Shown one piece after another: positions 1 to 11,628 of a DNA stretch of 64,000 bases; positions within the stretch are counted from its first letter, which is position 1, and the number at the start of each line of letters is the position of its first letter. Both the position numbers and the translations under genes were made by a program. Under the pieces are notes generated by a model. That model was given only the letters and a program-made list of their open reading frames with translations. It was not told the DNA's origin and made no database searches. Source of the stretch: Homarus americanus (lineage: Eukaryota > Arthropoda > Malacostraca > Decapoda > Nephropidae); the NCBI RefSeq assembly GCF_018991925.1, contig NW_024722158.1:8932420-8996419 (forward strand), given 5' to 3'.

Positions 1-23
1 CCTTGCTTAGTTCTCCTCAAGAT

Positions 24-183
24 TAACCACCCTAAACCTAACCTATAACCTAACCACCCAAAAACTAACCAAAGCTAACCTAACCACCCTAAAGCTAACC
101 TAAGCTAACCTAACCTAACCATCCCTAAAGCTAACCTAACCTAACCTAACCACCCTAACGCTAACCTAACTTAACCTAACTCT
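24..183. repeat. Degenerate CCTAA (TTAGG) telomere-like repeat
   Basis: This stretch is built from imperfect copies of CTAACC, with variants such as CACCCTAAAGCTAACC. It is the C-rich strand of the arthropod telomere motif TTAGG in diverged, interstitial form. The bases just before it (CTCAAGATTAACCACCC, from about 16) resemble the end of the inverted-repeat element described at 14773-14878, so it may be the inside of a truncated copy. Confidence 0.8.
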
Positions 184-510
184 CCTCTCCTACCAACCAC
201 CACAACACACACACACACTCGGAAGCACAAAATGTTGTCTGTGTTAAAGTTAATCTGATTAAATTAGCCAAATAAAGATACATATTTGGTTTTATGGTTT
301 AAACTCAATGGGAATTAATACATGTATGTTAAGATGTATTTCGTTATCTTAATTATCTTTGTTATCTTAGTTAGTTGAGATAGGAATGATATATATTGTA
401 AGACGATTAGTTACAGGAGACAATTGAGGAAGTTAATGGTATTTTGTAAGTAATTTTATAAGTCTCCTGGTGAGTATTATGAGTAGAGTGAGGACGTCCT
501 TCACATAACT
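184..510. other. Low-copy DNA, no gene seen
   Basis: A short AC-rich tract near 200-216 is followed by AT-rich DNA without a convincing reading frame, RNA gene or repeat. Confidence 0.6.
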
Positions 511-1402
511 CCTCTCACTTGTTCAACTCTGACGTGTTCAACTCTGACGTGTTCAATTCTCACTTGTTCAACTCTCACGTGTTCAACTCTGATTTGTTCA
601 ACTCTCACTTGTTCAACTCTCACTTGTTCAACTCTCACTTGTTCAACTCTACGTGTCCAATTCTCACTTGTTCAATTCTCACGTGTTCAACTCTGACGTT
701 CAACTCTGACGTGTTCAATTCTCACTTGTTCATTCTCACGTGTTCAACTCTCACTTGTTCAACTCTGACGTGTTCAACTCTCACGTGTTCAACTCTCATT
801 TATTCAACTCTCACGTGTTCAACTCTCACTGTTCAACTCTCACTTGTTCAATTCTCACTTGTTCAATTTCACTTGTTCAACTCACGTATTCAACTCTCAC
901 TCGTTCAACTCTCACGTGTCCAACTCTCACGTGTTCAACTCTCACTCGTTCAACACTCACTTATTCAACTCTCACGTGTTCAACTCCTACGTGTTCAACT
1001 CTTACGTGGTCAACTCTCACGTGTTCAACCTCACGTGTTCAACTCTCACGTGTTCAACTCGACGTGGTCAACTCTCACGTGTTCAACTCTCACGTGTTCA
1101 ACTCTCACCGTTCAACACTCACTTATTCAACTCTCACGTGTTCAACTCTGACGTGGTCAACTCTGACGTGGTCAACTCTTCTGTTCAACTCTCACTCGTT
1201 CAACCCTCACGTGTCCAATTCTCACGTGTTCAACTCTCACGTGTTCAACTCTGACGTGTTCAACTCTGACGTGTTCAACCCTGACGTGTTCAACTCTGAC
1301 GTGTTCAACTCTCACGTGTTCAACTCTGACGTGTTCAACTCTCACTCGTTCAACTCTCACGCGTTCAACTCTGACGTGTTCAACTCTCACTTGTTCAACT
1401 CA
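511..1402. repeat. 15-bp minisatellite with CACGTG core
   Basis: About 59 tandem copies of a 15-bp unit of the type GTTCAACTCTCACGT. Variants change CACGTG to GACGTG, CACTTG or CACTCG. The junction of adjacent units often creates the palindrome CACGTG, the canonical E-box. Because 15 is a multiple of 3 and the unit lacks stops, long reading frames run through it on both strands. They encode five-residue repeats such as VFNSH and are not credible genes. Confidence 0.95.
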
Positions 1403-1480
1403 CAAATTAGAGAGTGGTCACTGGTCAGTGTGGTAACAACTAATAACCCTTGAGTTATTATTAGATGTTATTCTCTCAAT

Positions 1481-1989
<509 letters not shown>

Positions 1990-2121
1990 ACTGTCTACCT
2001 GTAATATATATAACTTGGTGGGGTAGGGGGTATTTTGCCTCTAGGAGAATATAACTTACTATATTGTAATAAAATATCATGGAAGTGTGTGGAGTAATTG
2101 TTATTTTAAATGTTATTTCGT

Positions 2122-3742
2122 AGAGTGTAAGTGTCTTGTGTTTAAATGTAAGTGTCTTGTGTTTAAGTGTAAGTGTCTTGTGTTTAAGTGTAAGTGTCTT
2201 GTGTTTAAGTGTAAGTGTCTTGTGTTTAAGTGTAAGTGTCTTGTGTTTATGTAAGTGTCTTGTGTTTAAGTGTAAGTGTCTTGTGTTTAAGTGTAAGTGT
2301 CTTGTGTTTATGTAAGTGTCTTGTGTTTAAGTGTAAGTTTCTTGTGTTTAAGTGTAAGTGTCTTGTGTTTATGTAAGGTTCTAGGCTTATGAAGTAAGTG
2401 TCTTGTGTTTAAGGTTCTTGTTTAAGTGTAAGTGTCTTGTGTTTGTGTAAGTGTCTTGTGTTTAATTGTAAGTGTCTTGTGTTTGTAAGTGTCTGTGTTT
2501 AAAGTGTCTTGTGTTAGTGTATGTCTTGTGTTTAAGTGTAAGTGTCTTGTGTTTAAGTGTAAGTGTCTTGTGTTTAATGTAAGTGTCTTGTGTTTAAATG
2601 TAAGTGTCTTGTGTTTGTGCATGTCATGTGTTTAATGTAAGTGTCTTGTGTTAAGATAAGTGTCATGTGTTTAAGTGTAAGGTTGTGTTTAAGTGTATGT
2701 CTTGTGTTTAATGTAAGTGTCTTGTGTTTGTGTAAGTGTCATGTGTTTAAGTAAGTGTCTTGTGTTTAATGTAAGGTTCTTGTGTTTATGTAAGTGTCAT
2801 GTGTTTAAGAGTAAGTGTCTTGTGTTGAAGTGTAAGTGTCTTGTGTTTAAGTGTAAGTGTCTTGTGTTTATGTAAGTGTCTTGTGTTTAAGAGTAAGTGT
2901 CATGTGTTTAAGATAAGGTCTGTGTTTGGTAAGTGTCATGTGTTTAAGTGTATGTCTTGTGTTTATGTAAGTGTCTTGTGTTTAATGTAAGTGTCATGTG
3001 TTTAAGAGTAAGGTTTTAAGTGTAAGTGTCTTGTGTTTATAAGTGTCTTGTGTTTATGTAAGTGTCATGTGTTTAAGTGTATGTCATGTGTTTAAGAGTG
3101 TTCTTGTGTTTATGTAAGTGTCTTGAAGTGTAAGTGTTCCTGTGTTTAAGAGTAAGTGTCATGTGTTTAAATGTAAGTGTTCATGTTTAAGGTAAGTGTC
3201 TTGTGTTTAAGGGTAAGTGTCTTGTGTTGAAGTGTATGTCTTGTGTTTATGTAAGTGTCTTGTGTTTGTAAAAGTGTCTTGTGTTTAAGTGTAAGTGTCT
3301 TGTGTTTGTGTAAGTGTCTTGTGTTTATAAGTGTCTTGTGTTTAAGTAAGTGTCTTGTGTTTGGCGGTAAGTGTCTTGTGTTTAAGTGTAAGTGTCTTGT
3401 GTTTGTGTAAGTGTCTTGTGTTTAAGATAAGTGTCATGTGTTTAAGAGTAAGTGTCTTGTGTTTAAGTAAGTGTCTTGTGTTTAAGGTAAGTGTCATGTG
3501 TTTAAGAGTAAGGTTCGTTAGCTGTATGTTCTGTGTTTAAGTGTAAGTGTCTTGTGTTTAAGAGTAAGTGTCTTGTGTTTAAGTAAAAGTGTCTTGTGTT
3601 ATAAGTATCTTGTGTTTAAGTGTAAGTGTTCTTGTTTAAGTGTAAGTGTCTTGTGTTTAAGTGTAAGTGTCTTGTGTTTAAGTGTAAGTGTCTTGTGTTT
3701 AAGTGTAAGTGTCTTGTGTTTAAGTGTAAGTGCCTTGTGTTT
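2122..3742. repeat. 21-bp minisatellite
   Basis: Roughly 75-80 copies of a 21-bp unit with the core AAGTGTCTTGTGTTTAAGTG. The outer parts (about 2122-2360 and 3600-3742) are nearly identical copies. The middle (about 2640-3560) carries many short deletions and the variant GTGTCATGTG. Confidence 0.95.
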
Positions 3743-4224
3743 ACTGATGACGTGACAGATAGACAGGCATAATAATTCACATTTATTGAGTATATTGTCC
3801 TGATAAACAAACAAACAAACAAACACATCAATTTAAATGTCGGCTTTCTTCATATCCTGTTTATCAATCAGATGCATTCTCTCCCCCGCAGCACATTGGT
3901 ATAATTATATGTCCTTGATTGGTCATTTGCATAATAGTATTTATCACTACACTCGGAGCTTCCCATTGTCGTCAACACCCGAGATCTGTTGTCGACGTTT
4001 CCTCTCCGTCAGCGAGTGGGAGTGTGGTCCGCGAGCTGCAGTAAACAAGTATTTTTGACTCATCTAACTAATCCCATTAAGGAATATATCTCACGGCTAT
4101 ATTCTTATCTCCCGTAGATTAGTTTGTTTTGTAACTTGGCTTCCCCTTTAACCATCGAGAGAATGAAAACAAGAGAACTTAATATTGAACGGAGTATATG
4201 AGGATTATTTCACCCTCCAAGCTG
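3743..4224. other. Low-copy DNA with a short (CAAA)n tract
   Basis: A short CAAA microsatellite lies at about 3804-3826. The rest, including a 73-codon open frame beginning near 3837, shows no family I recognise and no coding signature. Confidence 0.5.
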
Positions 4225-4225
4225 A

Positions 4226-4430
4226 TTTTACCTGGTGATTAAATACCATTACATTATCTAGGTGTTAGGTTAGGGTTAAGTTAGCATTAAGTTAGATTAA
4301 GTTAGTTAGGTTAGCTTTAGTTTGCGTTTGGCTTAGTATTATATTTGATTAAGTTAAGAAATAGTTAGATTAGATTAGAGTGGTTATTCTTAAGGTGAAA
4401 TAAATTAGGGCCTAATCTTCAGGTGATGGT
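4226..4430. mobile_element. Degraded inverted-repeat element with TTAGG-like interior (copy B)
   Basis: The right end carries CCTAATCTTCAGGTGATGG (4411-4429), the reverse complement of the ATCACCTGAAGATTAG end found at 14778, 27741 and 45522. The left end (TTTTACCTGGTGATTAAATA, from 4226) is a damaged counterpart. Between them, about 4258-4390, lies degenerate TTAGG-like DNA (GGTGTTAGGTTAGGGTTAAG and similar). The left boundary is uncertain. Confidence 0.55.
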
Positions 4431-4701
4431 AAAAACCTTCCCCGATCTGTATACAACTAATGAGTACAGCTGACAGAACCTTAACACCCAACCCAACCCA
4501 ACCTGGTTAAGATGTGCTAACCTTCATGGGTCCATCTTGCTGATTCATATAATATATCTCAGCAACTTTCTCAGAGGTTCACATAATATATCTCTCAGCC
4601 ACTTGTCTCAGCGATTCACATAAGAGAAATATTTACTGCAATTATTTCACGTTTCTGGTATGTAAGAATAACTGATAACTTGAGTGGATAGTAAAAAGCA
4701 G

Positions 4702-4704
<3 letters not shown>
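4431..4704. other. Low-copy DNA
   Basis: Contains a short AACCCAACCCAACC tract near 4489 and two copies of a CATAATATATCTC-type motif (about 4546 and 4582). Nothing gene-like is seen. Confidence 0.5.

Positions 4705-4763
<59 letters not shown>
4705..4763. repeat. (GT)n microsatellite
   Basis: About 29 uninterrupted GT dinucleotides. Confidence 0.98.
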
Positions 4764-4764
<1 letters not shown>

Positions 4765-4870
4765 TGATTTACTTCCGTTGTGGTGTGAGTTATGAGAACC
4801 ATCAGTTATCAATTAGAGTATAATCTTTAGCGCATTATTAGTGCCAATTACCACTCCGGTACTAATTGGT

Positions 4871-4999
4871 GGTGGTGGAGAGAGAGGATGGGAGAGGAGG
4901 AGAGGAGAGGAGAGCAGGAAGGGAGATGGGAGAAGTGGAGAGAAGGAGGAGGGGGGAAAGGGGAAGTGGAGAGGAGGAGGGGAAGATAGGAGGAGAGAA
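4871..4999. repeat. Polypurine GGAGA-rich tract
   Basis: Almost pure purine on the plus strand (GGAGAGGAGGAGAGGAGAGG and similar) without a strict period. It could adopt a triplex structure, but no function is shown by the sequence. Confidence 0.8.
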
Positions 5000-5147
5000 T
5001 ATCCGATGCTACCACCACACTCAGACTGTTATCACCTGTCTAATATAGCTGTTGGACACACCACCTCCTCACTGTACCTATCCTCACCCACCGAGCTTAA
5101 ACTCTCTTCCACCTTCATCCTAATATAATGATGATGTAATACACAGG

Positions 5148-5946
5148 ACATCCATACTAATATCCATACTAACAAACTATGTATAACTTCTGTACTAACA
5201 CCCATATTAACAAACTATGTATAACTTCTGTACTAACACCCATATTAACAAACTATGTATAACTTCTGTACTAACATCCATACTAACAAACTATGTATAA
5301 CTTCTGTACTAACATCCATACTAACAAACTATGTATAACTTCTGTACTAACACCCATATTAACAAACTATGTATAACTTCTGTACTGACATCCATATTAA
5401 CAAACTATGTATAACTTCTGTACTAACATCCATATTAACAAACTATGTATATCTTCTGTACTACCATCCATACTAACAAACTATGTATAACTTCTGTACT
5501 AACATCCATACTAACAAACTATGTATATCTTCTGTACTAACATCCATATTAACAAACTATGTATAACTTCTGTACTAACATCCATATTAACAAACTATGT
5601 ATAACTTCTGTACTAACATTCATACTAACAAACTATGTATAACTTCTATACTACCATCCATACTAACAAACTATGTATAACTTCTGTACTAACATCCATA
5701 CTAACAAGCTATGTATAACTCTTGTACTACTATCCATACTAACAAACTATTTATAACTTCTGTACTAACATCCATACTAACAAGCTATGTATAACTTCTG
5801 TACTAACATCCATATTAACAAACTATGTATAACTCCTGTACTACCATCCATACTAACAAGCTATGTATAACTCCTGTACTACCATCCATACTAACAAACT
5901 ATGTATAACTTCTGTACTAACATCCGTACTAACAAACTATGTATAA
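5148..5946. repeat. 38-bp tandem repeat
   Basis: About 21 copies of a 38-bp AT-rich unit including ACAAACTATGTATAACTTCT followed by GTACTAACATCCATACTA. Copies differ by single-base changes, for example ACATCC versus ACACCC and CATACT versus CATATT, with almost no length change. The period of 38 is fixed by GTATAACTTC at 5181 and 5219. Confidence 0.97.
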
Positions 5947-6049
5947 ACAATTATCATATGTATTCATGTCTCTCTGTATATTACTAATTTCATTTTTGGT
6001 CAATTGAAAACTTAGTTCTTGATAAAATTCCCTAACTATGCTTTTCGTC

Positions 6050-7065
6050 CCACAACACAACCTTCATGTTATCACCTTAATAACACAACATCATGTTATT
6101 ACCTTTAATATTAACATAACACCATGTTATCACCTTTAACATACAACATAACACCATGTTATCACCTTAACACACAATACAATACCACGTTATCAATTTT
6201 AACACAACATAACACCATGTTATCACCTTAACACACAACACAAACACCATATGTTATCACCTTAACACACAACATAACACCATGTTATCACCTTAATATA
6301 CAATACAATACCAATAAGTATCACCTTAACACACAACATAACACCATGTTATCACCTTTTAACACACAATATAACACCATGTTATCACCTAATACACAAT
6401 ATAATACCACGTTATCACTCTTTAATAATACACAACATAACACCATGTTATCACCTTAACACACAACATAACACCATGTTATCACCTTAACATACAACAT
6501 AACACCATGTTATCACCTTAACACACAACACAACACCGTGTTATCACCTTAACACACAACATAACACCACGTTATCACCTTAACACACAACACAACACCA
6601 TGTTATCACCTTAACACACAACATAACACCACGTTATCACCTTAACACACAACACAATACCACGTTATCACCTTAACACACAACATAACACCATGTTATC
6701 ACCTTAACACACAACACAACACCATGTTATCACCTTAACACACAACATAACACCACGTTATCACCTTAACACACAACACAACACCGTGTTATCACCTTAA
6801 CACACAACATAACACCACGTTATCACCTTAACACACAATACAATACCACGTTATCACCTTAACACACAACATAACACCACGTTATCACCTTAACACACAA
6901 CACAACACCACGTTATCACCTTAACACACAACATAACACCATGTTATCACCTTAACACACAACATAACACCATGTTATCACCTTAACACACAACACCATG
7001 TTATCACCTTTAACACACAATACACATGTTATCACCTTTAACACACAACACAACACCATGGTATC
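6050..7065. repeat. 31-bp tandem repeat
   Basis: About 32 copies of a 31-bp unit containing CACCATGTTATCACCTTAAC and ACACAACATAA. The first third (6050-6440) is length-variable. The later part keeps a strict 31-bp period (CACCATGTT at 6441 and 6472). CCATGTTATC alternates with CCACGTTATC, hinting at a two-unit (62-bp) higher-order pattern between about 6530 and 6900. Confidence 0.95.
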
Positions 7066-7087
7066 ACACATTCAAGACGTACTGTTG

Positions 7088-7492
7088 AACCATTTACATC
7101 ACCAGTTGCACCAATTAACTTGCACCACACTACCTGCAAGTGAGACACGACACCATTTACACCACCAGTTGCACCACTACCTGCAAGCGAGACACAGCAC
7201 TATTTACACCACCAGTTGGACCACTAACCTACAATCGAAACACGACACCATTTACACCAGCAGTTGGACCACTAACCTACAATCGAAACACGACACCATT
7301 TACACCACCAGTTGCACCACTACCTGCAAGCGAGACACAGCACTATTTACACCACCAGTTGGACCACTAACCTACAATCGAAACACGACACCATTCACAC
7401 CAGCAGTTGTACCACACTACCTGCAAGTGAGACACGACACCATTTACACCACCAGTTGCACCACTAACTTGTAAGCGAGACACGACACCATT
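7088..7492. repeat. 47/48-bp tandem repeat
   Basis: About eight copies of a 47-48-bp unit containing ACCATTTACACCACCAGTTG and CCTGCAAGCGAGACACGAC. Two unit types (TACCTGCAAGCGAG and AACCTACAATCGAA) form a short higher-order pattern. The frames through it are repeat artefacts. Confidence 0.93.
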
Positions 7493-8099
7493 GAGTCTTC
7501 CAGCCGCTATTCTCGACCAACTGTTGCACACTTCACAAGGTAATATTGCTGAAGCTAAAGAAGGGAGGAGGACTGGTTTAACGTATTGAGTAGTATTAAG
7601 TTCTGCACGTCTTGGTGGGAGTTCTATAATTCCCCCTTGAGAATGATGACTTTGTTGAATTATATCTGCTGACATGAAACAATGAAATCAAATCTATTGT
7701 ATTATACATATTACTGAAAATTAAAAAAATAAATCCTTGAAAATCCTTGACGCCATTCTGAAAATAAAAGGTCAACAATTATTTCTTTATTTCTGCATGT
7801 GTTGTTAGGTGGACAGTGTGATTTTAATATACCCCAAGAGGCTCTACGTCACAGATACCGGAGCAATATCTGAAACTAAGCAACCAGGGCGTCCAGTGTG
7901 TGTTAGGAAGACAACGTTCTGGCCGTCAGTGTATGATTCACTTGTTACTTAACGTGAAGGACTTTGACCATTCTTGTACAGTTCAAATACGATCATTAAT
8001 ATTATTAACGATCGTAGTTGGTGCTGTGCTGCGTTGTTAACCTACAGGTGAGTTAACGTATGGGAATATTTCTAATGGATTTTATGAAGATTTAATGAA
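7493..8099. other. Low-copy DNA, no gene seen
   Basis: AT-rich sequence with no recognisable protein family, repeat or RNA gene. Short open frames on the minus strand near 7596-7778 have no coding signature. Confidence 0.5.
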
Positions 8100-8118
8100 T
8101 GTGTGTGTGTGTGTGTGT

Positions 8119-8150
<32 letters not shown>
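8100..8150. repeat. (GT)n next to (AAT)n microsatellite
   Basis: Ten GT units are followed by ten AAT units (8121-8150). On the minus strand the (ATT)n lies downstream of the LINE coding relic that ends at 8367. It may be the microsatellite-like 3' tail that many non-LTR retrotransposons carry. Confidence 0.9.
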
Positions 8151-8366
8151 TAACGGTTTACTGAAAGAGCTTGGCAGCCAGAAGGCTGAAAATATACAGT
8201 TACATATTTGGGGAATGGGTTTCGAATTACAAATAATATACAAGTAACATAAGTGATACAAATAAGATATATAATAACTAGATGGGGAAAAGCTCAAACT
8301 ACAGTTCATTTCCACATAGTGACAGTGCAAGGAGTAATGTTTACTGGGAGTGAATACACTGGTTTA
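8151..8366 (-). mobile_element. Probable 3' untranslated region of the LINE relic
   Basis: This 216-bp stretch separates the stop codon of the minus-strand reverse transcriptase relic from the (ATT)n tract. Position and length fit a LINE 3' UTR. Only the arrangement supports this; I recognise no sequence motif within it. Confidence 0.5.
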
Positions 8367-8795
8367 TTACAAGTTATTGATAATATTTACAATGGTTGAG
8401 ACTGGGCTGTTCTTATAGCGATCAGTTCGTGCACGTATGGGCTGAATGCGGTTGTGGTGTCGAACAGCAATTCTCGGGCTAGGGATCTCAGGTGGTAGTA
8501 GGAGCCGGTGTCGAGGATGGTGTAGAAGGTTCTTACCAAATTTGCAGATGAGGTCGTGATGATGGTCAGTGAGAGTCGAAAGGGTCAGTGTGTTGAGCGC
8601 TTCTTGATATGTGGAGTAGGAAGGGGAGAGAATAATCTTGCATGCCCTCTTTGCACTTTTTCTAGGTGTTTACGTTGTGTGGCATTTAGGAGGAAGACCA
8701 GGTGGGGGAGGCATAGTGAGAGCTTGGGAAGTATGAATGTTGTGTAAACACTGAGGAGCTCGGGTGCAGGAACCTGAGGGACTTGAGTCAGCGGA
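8367..8795 (-). pseudogene. LINE reverse transcriptase, C-terminal relic
   Basis: Read on the minus strand, 8795 down to about 8622 encodes LLSVYTTFILPKLSLCLPHL and then ATQRKHLEKVQRGHAR. After a frameshift near 8620, the frame continues with STYQEALNTLTLSTLTDHHH, KFGKNLLHHPRHRLLLPPEI and RARTDRYKNSPVSTI, ending at a TAA stop (8367). This order (a PELL-VYTTFILP segment, ATQR-LE-VQR, TYQEAL, KFG, HPRHR-LLPP, RTDRYKNS, terminal NIINNL) matches the C-terminal region after the polymerase domain of Jockey/CR1-like non-LTR retrotransposons, recalled from the family rather than searched. The catalytic polymerase domain is missing, since homology stops at a GT/GC-rich tract at 8797. The copy is 5'-truncated and frameshifted, so it is a dead element. 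The residue W expected in the LEYA-PVW motif is also lost. Confidence 0.85.
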
Positions 8796-8796
8796 G

Positions 8797-8837
8797 GTGT
8801 GTGTGTGTGTGTGTGCGCGTGCGTGTGCGTGCGTGCG
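8797..8837. repeat. (GT)n/(GC)-rich microsatellite
   Basis: GTGTGT repeats grade into GTGCGTGCGTGC. The tract borders the truncated 5' side of the LINE relic. Confidence 0.9.
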
Positions 8838-8968
8838 TTCGTACCCTCGGTGAGTCGTGTGAATCACTAGGGCTGAAACTTGTGTTGGATGAAATGCGAA
8901 GAGAATTGAAGTATATTATTAGAGACTGAATGGGAGTTAATGTGACAGGGTCTATTTTCAACTATATT

Positions 8969-9085
8969 TAAGAACATAATGAACAGAAAGATAGAGGTTA
9001 CTTCAGTAGGTCTTCTGGCCTATAAGAGGCAGCTCCTATTTACACCCACCCATTATCATTCGTGTATCTTTCCAGCCTATACTGA
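8969..9085 (-). mobile_element. LINE 3'-end fragment (CATAAG-tailed family)
   Basis: The plus strand reads TAAGAACATAATGAACAG, then CTTCAGTAGGTCTTCTGGCC and AGGCAGCTCCTATTTACACC. It is the antisense of the 3' terminus seen in sense at 46976-47046 directly after LINE coding sequence. Related tails occur at 41246 and 56015. The 3' terminus of the family ends in TTCTTATGTTCTTATG-like DNA. No coding part is recognisable upstream of this copy. Confidence 0.75.
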
Positions 9086-10640
9086 AAGTGGGAGGCCGTC
9101 ACACACCAACATTGTTATAGGAGCATATGGCTCAAATAGTTTACTGTCACTTACATCTTGGACAGACAAGCGGTGAATCGGTACATATATGCTTCATTAT
9201 GTCATCTGATACACAAAAAAAAAAAAAAATATAAGTAAATATATATATAAGCGAGGCTGTATGTAGTGTTAGTTCCTGCATCATGACACACACGGCCTCT
9301 CTCCTCCCACCCTCATCACAACGCCCGTCCACACCAATCATAAATAACGTCCATTTTGTGTTTATCCAATCAGTCCTAGTTATCCTACCAACTAACATCA
9401 GTCCAATTCAATATCCCTACATGCCAGCCATACACGACAACCAATCCAAATAAAAAAATGAAAAAACAAAATATCCTCCCAAAATTGAAGCCCCTCTGAC
9501 AACAATCAAAATGACCAGCGGTGTTCCCTACCACAGAGGACAATAATATTTCTGCGGCAGTGCAACTCGGTTCCCAGAGGCCTACATAAGTATCATAAAA
9601 CAATACAAGAACCACTCAAAACTCGACACATAGTTACAACGAGTTACTTATCACTTGCTCCACCACGACGCGCACATGAGCACAACTTTTCAACTATCCA
9701 TAACACTGAAAAAACCCGATAATATTTTCTTATTGTTTACATCAGTCTTAAGTTAAACGTGGGATAATAACTCCATAGACTTTCTCCTGGTGGTGACATG
9801 TGACGCCAAGTGTTTAGTGAAAAGTTATGTGACGTTTCGGTAGATTATGTTGTCTTGGCTTGGCTAAAAATGGTGTGACGTCTCATTAGTTTGTGTTTCC
9901 CTTCTGTCAGGTGATGTGTGACGTTTTAATGAGTTTTCTTCCACCCTTTGTTATTGACGCCTACGTGGACTGTCTTCCAACGCCGGGGACTTAAAACTGA
10001 GATGACGTTTCCGTAGATTGCTTAACTCATTGTCAGTGATTTGGGAAGGTAAACATTCTTGTTTTGTGAAGACAGCTGGCGAGTCTAATCATTAGGCAAT
10101 GCTATAGTATTGACGACCTACGACCCTTGTTAACAGTGGTCTAACAAGGATTTTTAATATTTAGAAGAATATTACATGAGTGTTAAGTCAGTGAGCGAGA
10201 CCCAGTAATAACCAAGTACAGTTATATGGCGTGTGTGTGTGTGTTCTTCCGGAGAAACTTTGCTTACCAACTGATAGTCACAAATTAATTGATGTGAACT
10301 TGTAATACTACGAGAGAAGTGGTCAAGTTGTAATTAATTTTGATGTGTAATATTCAACTCGTGATTTTTGTTGTTTTAAATATTGGTTTCGATAATTTAT
10401 AGATTACAAACTTAAGGAACGAGACAACTTTTATGAGGTGATGTTAATAATATGGTTCTTATAAGTGTGCTGTTATATCCTGTTGGTTTTGTAATGTTGA
10501 TGACGTACACTGTTCTAGGTCAGCTGACAGAGGCTCTACAACACCTTATTATGGCCCACGGAATAGGCACTAAGAAATGAAGGTCGCGGGATCAGAGGTC
10601 ATTTTTATCCCGTTCGTAATTTCAGGGCAGCGTATTTTAT
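9086..10640. other. Low-copy DNA with scattered TGACGT motifs
   Basis: No gene found in 1.5 kb. A poly-A run lies near 9214-9228. Between 9800 and 10020 the motif TGACG occurs five times (9801, 9830, 9876, 9919, 10003). The copies at 9830 and 10003 share TGACGTTT-CGTAGATT, so this is probably an old, degenerate tandem repeat. Confidence 0.5.
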
Positions 10641-10737
10641 TTGGTTAGGTTAGGTCAGGTTAGGTCAGGTTAGGTCAGATTAGGTCAGGTCAGGTCAGGC
10701 CAGGTTAGGTCGGGTCAGGTCAGGTTAGGTTAGGTTC
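10641..10737. repeat. TTAGG/TCAGG telomere-like repeat
   Basis: Alternating GGTTA and GGTCA pentamers (GGTTAGGTCAGGTTAGGTCA), about 19 units. The regular TTAGG/TCAGG alternation suggests amplification of a mutated pair rather than fresh telomerase addition. Confidence 0.85.
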
Positions 10738-10944
10738 ACATGATAAACTTTGGGCAAAAATCACACCTGAAGTGACCAAGTGTTGCCATCGTAACGGTTC
10801 GCGCAGTGATAGCGATGATGGTAACAACGTCACTATTTCCATATTTACTCTGCCACAGTAACGATTCGCTGCCATGGTTGAACATCCGCTTGAACGATGT
10901 TTATTTAGTAAATTAACTTGTATATTAAATTCTAAGCCTTTAAC
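10738..10944. other. Low-copy DNA
   Basis: No feature recognised. It separates two TTAGG-like tracts. Confidence 0.4.
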
Positions 10945-11056
10945 TTACGGTTAGGATAGATTATATTAGGTTAGTTTGTTAGACTAAGTTAAAGTAGGTT
11001 AGGTAAGGTTAAATAAGGTTAAGTTAGGTTAGATTAGGTTAAATTTTGTTAAGTTA
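10945..11056. repeat. Degenerate TTAGG repeat
   Basis: Imperfect GGTTA pentamers with substitutions and one-base insertions, such as AGGTTAAATAAGGTTAAG. Confidence 0.8.
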
Positions 11057-11097
11057 GAACTGGAGGTTAATATTTAGATAATTTTGAGTGTTATTTA

Positions 11098-11312
11098 GTG
11101 AACCAGTTGACGCAGGGAGTCACTAATGAACCAGGTGACGCAGGAGCCACTGTTGAACCAGGTGATGCAAGGAGCCACTGTTGAACCAGGTGATGCAAGG
11201 AGCCACTGTTGAACCAGGTGACGCAGGAGCCACTGTTGAACCAGGTGATGCAAGGAGCCACTGTTGAACCAGGTGACGCGACGAACCACTGTCGAAGCAG
11301 GTGACGCAGGGA
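11098..11312. repeat. 28-bp tandem repeat
   Basis: Nearly eight copies of a 28-bp unit containing GAACCAGGTGATGCAAGGAG and then CCACTGTT. Some copies are one base shorter. The minus-strand frames through it are artefacts. Confidence 0.95.
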
Positions 11313-11496
11313 GCTAGTGTACATGTGACCAATAAATTATCCTCATTTATATAATCCCAGACTAACAAGACTTAAATCTACAAGCAATGCGGTATATTTT
11401 ACTGCACTCTCCACTTGCTCACGCTGAGGTGATTTAAACATACAGGTTTCTTATTTACCCACTACAGATGTGTTACCCAGCTCCAAGGAGTGGTCG

Positions 11497-11531
<35 letters not shown>

Positions 11532-11543
11532 CACACACACACG

Positions 11544-11626
<83 letters not shown>
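11497..11626. repeat. (AC)n microsatellite
   Basis: 130 bp of AC dinucleotides with a few GC interruptions between 11524 and 11550. Confidence 0.98.

Positions 11627-11628
<2 letters not shown>

Noticed and set aside
1..183. A true chromosome end
   Set aside because: The CCTAA tract is degenerate and interrupted by other sequence, unlike a terminal telomere.
5148..7492. CRISPR-like arrays
   Set aside because: Units are contiguous without unique spacers, and the DNA is clearly eukaryotic.
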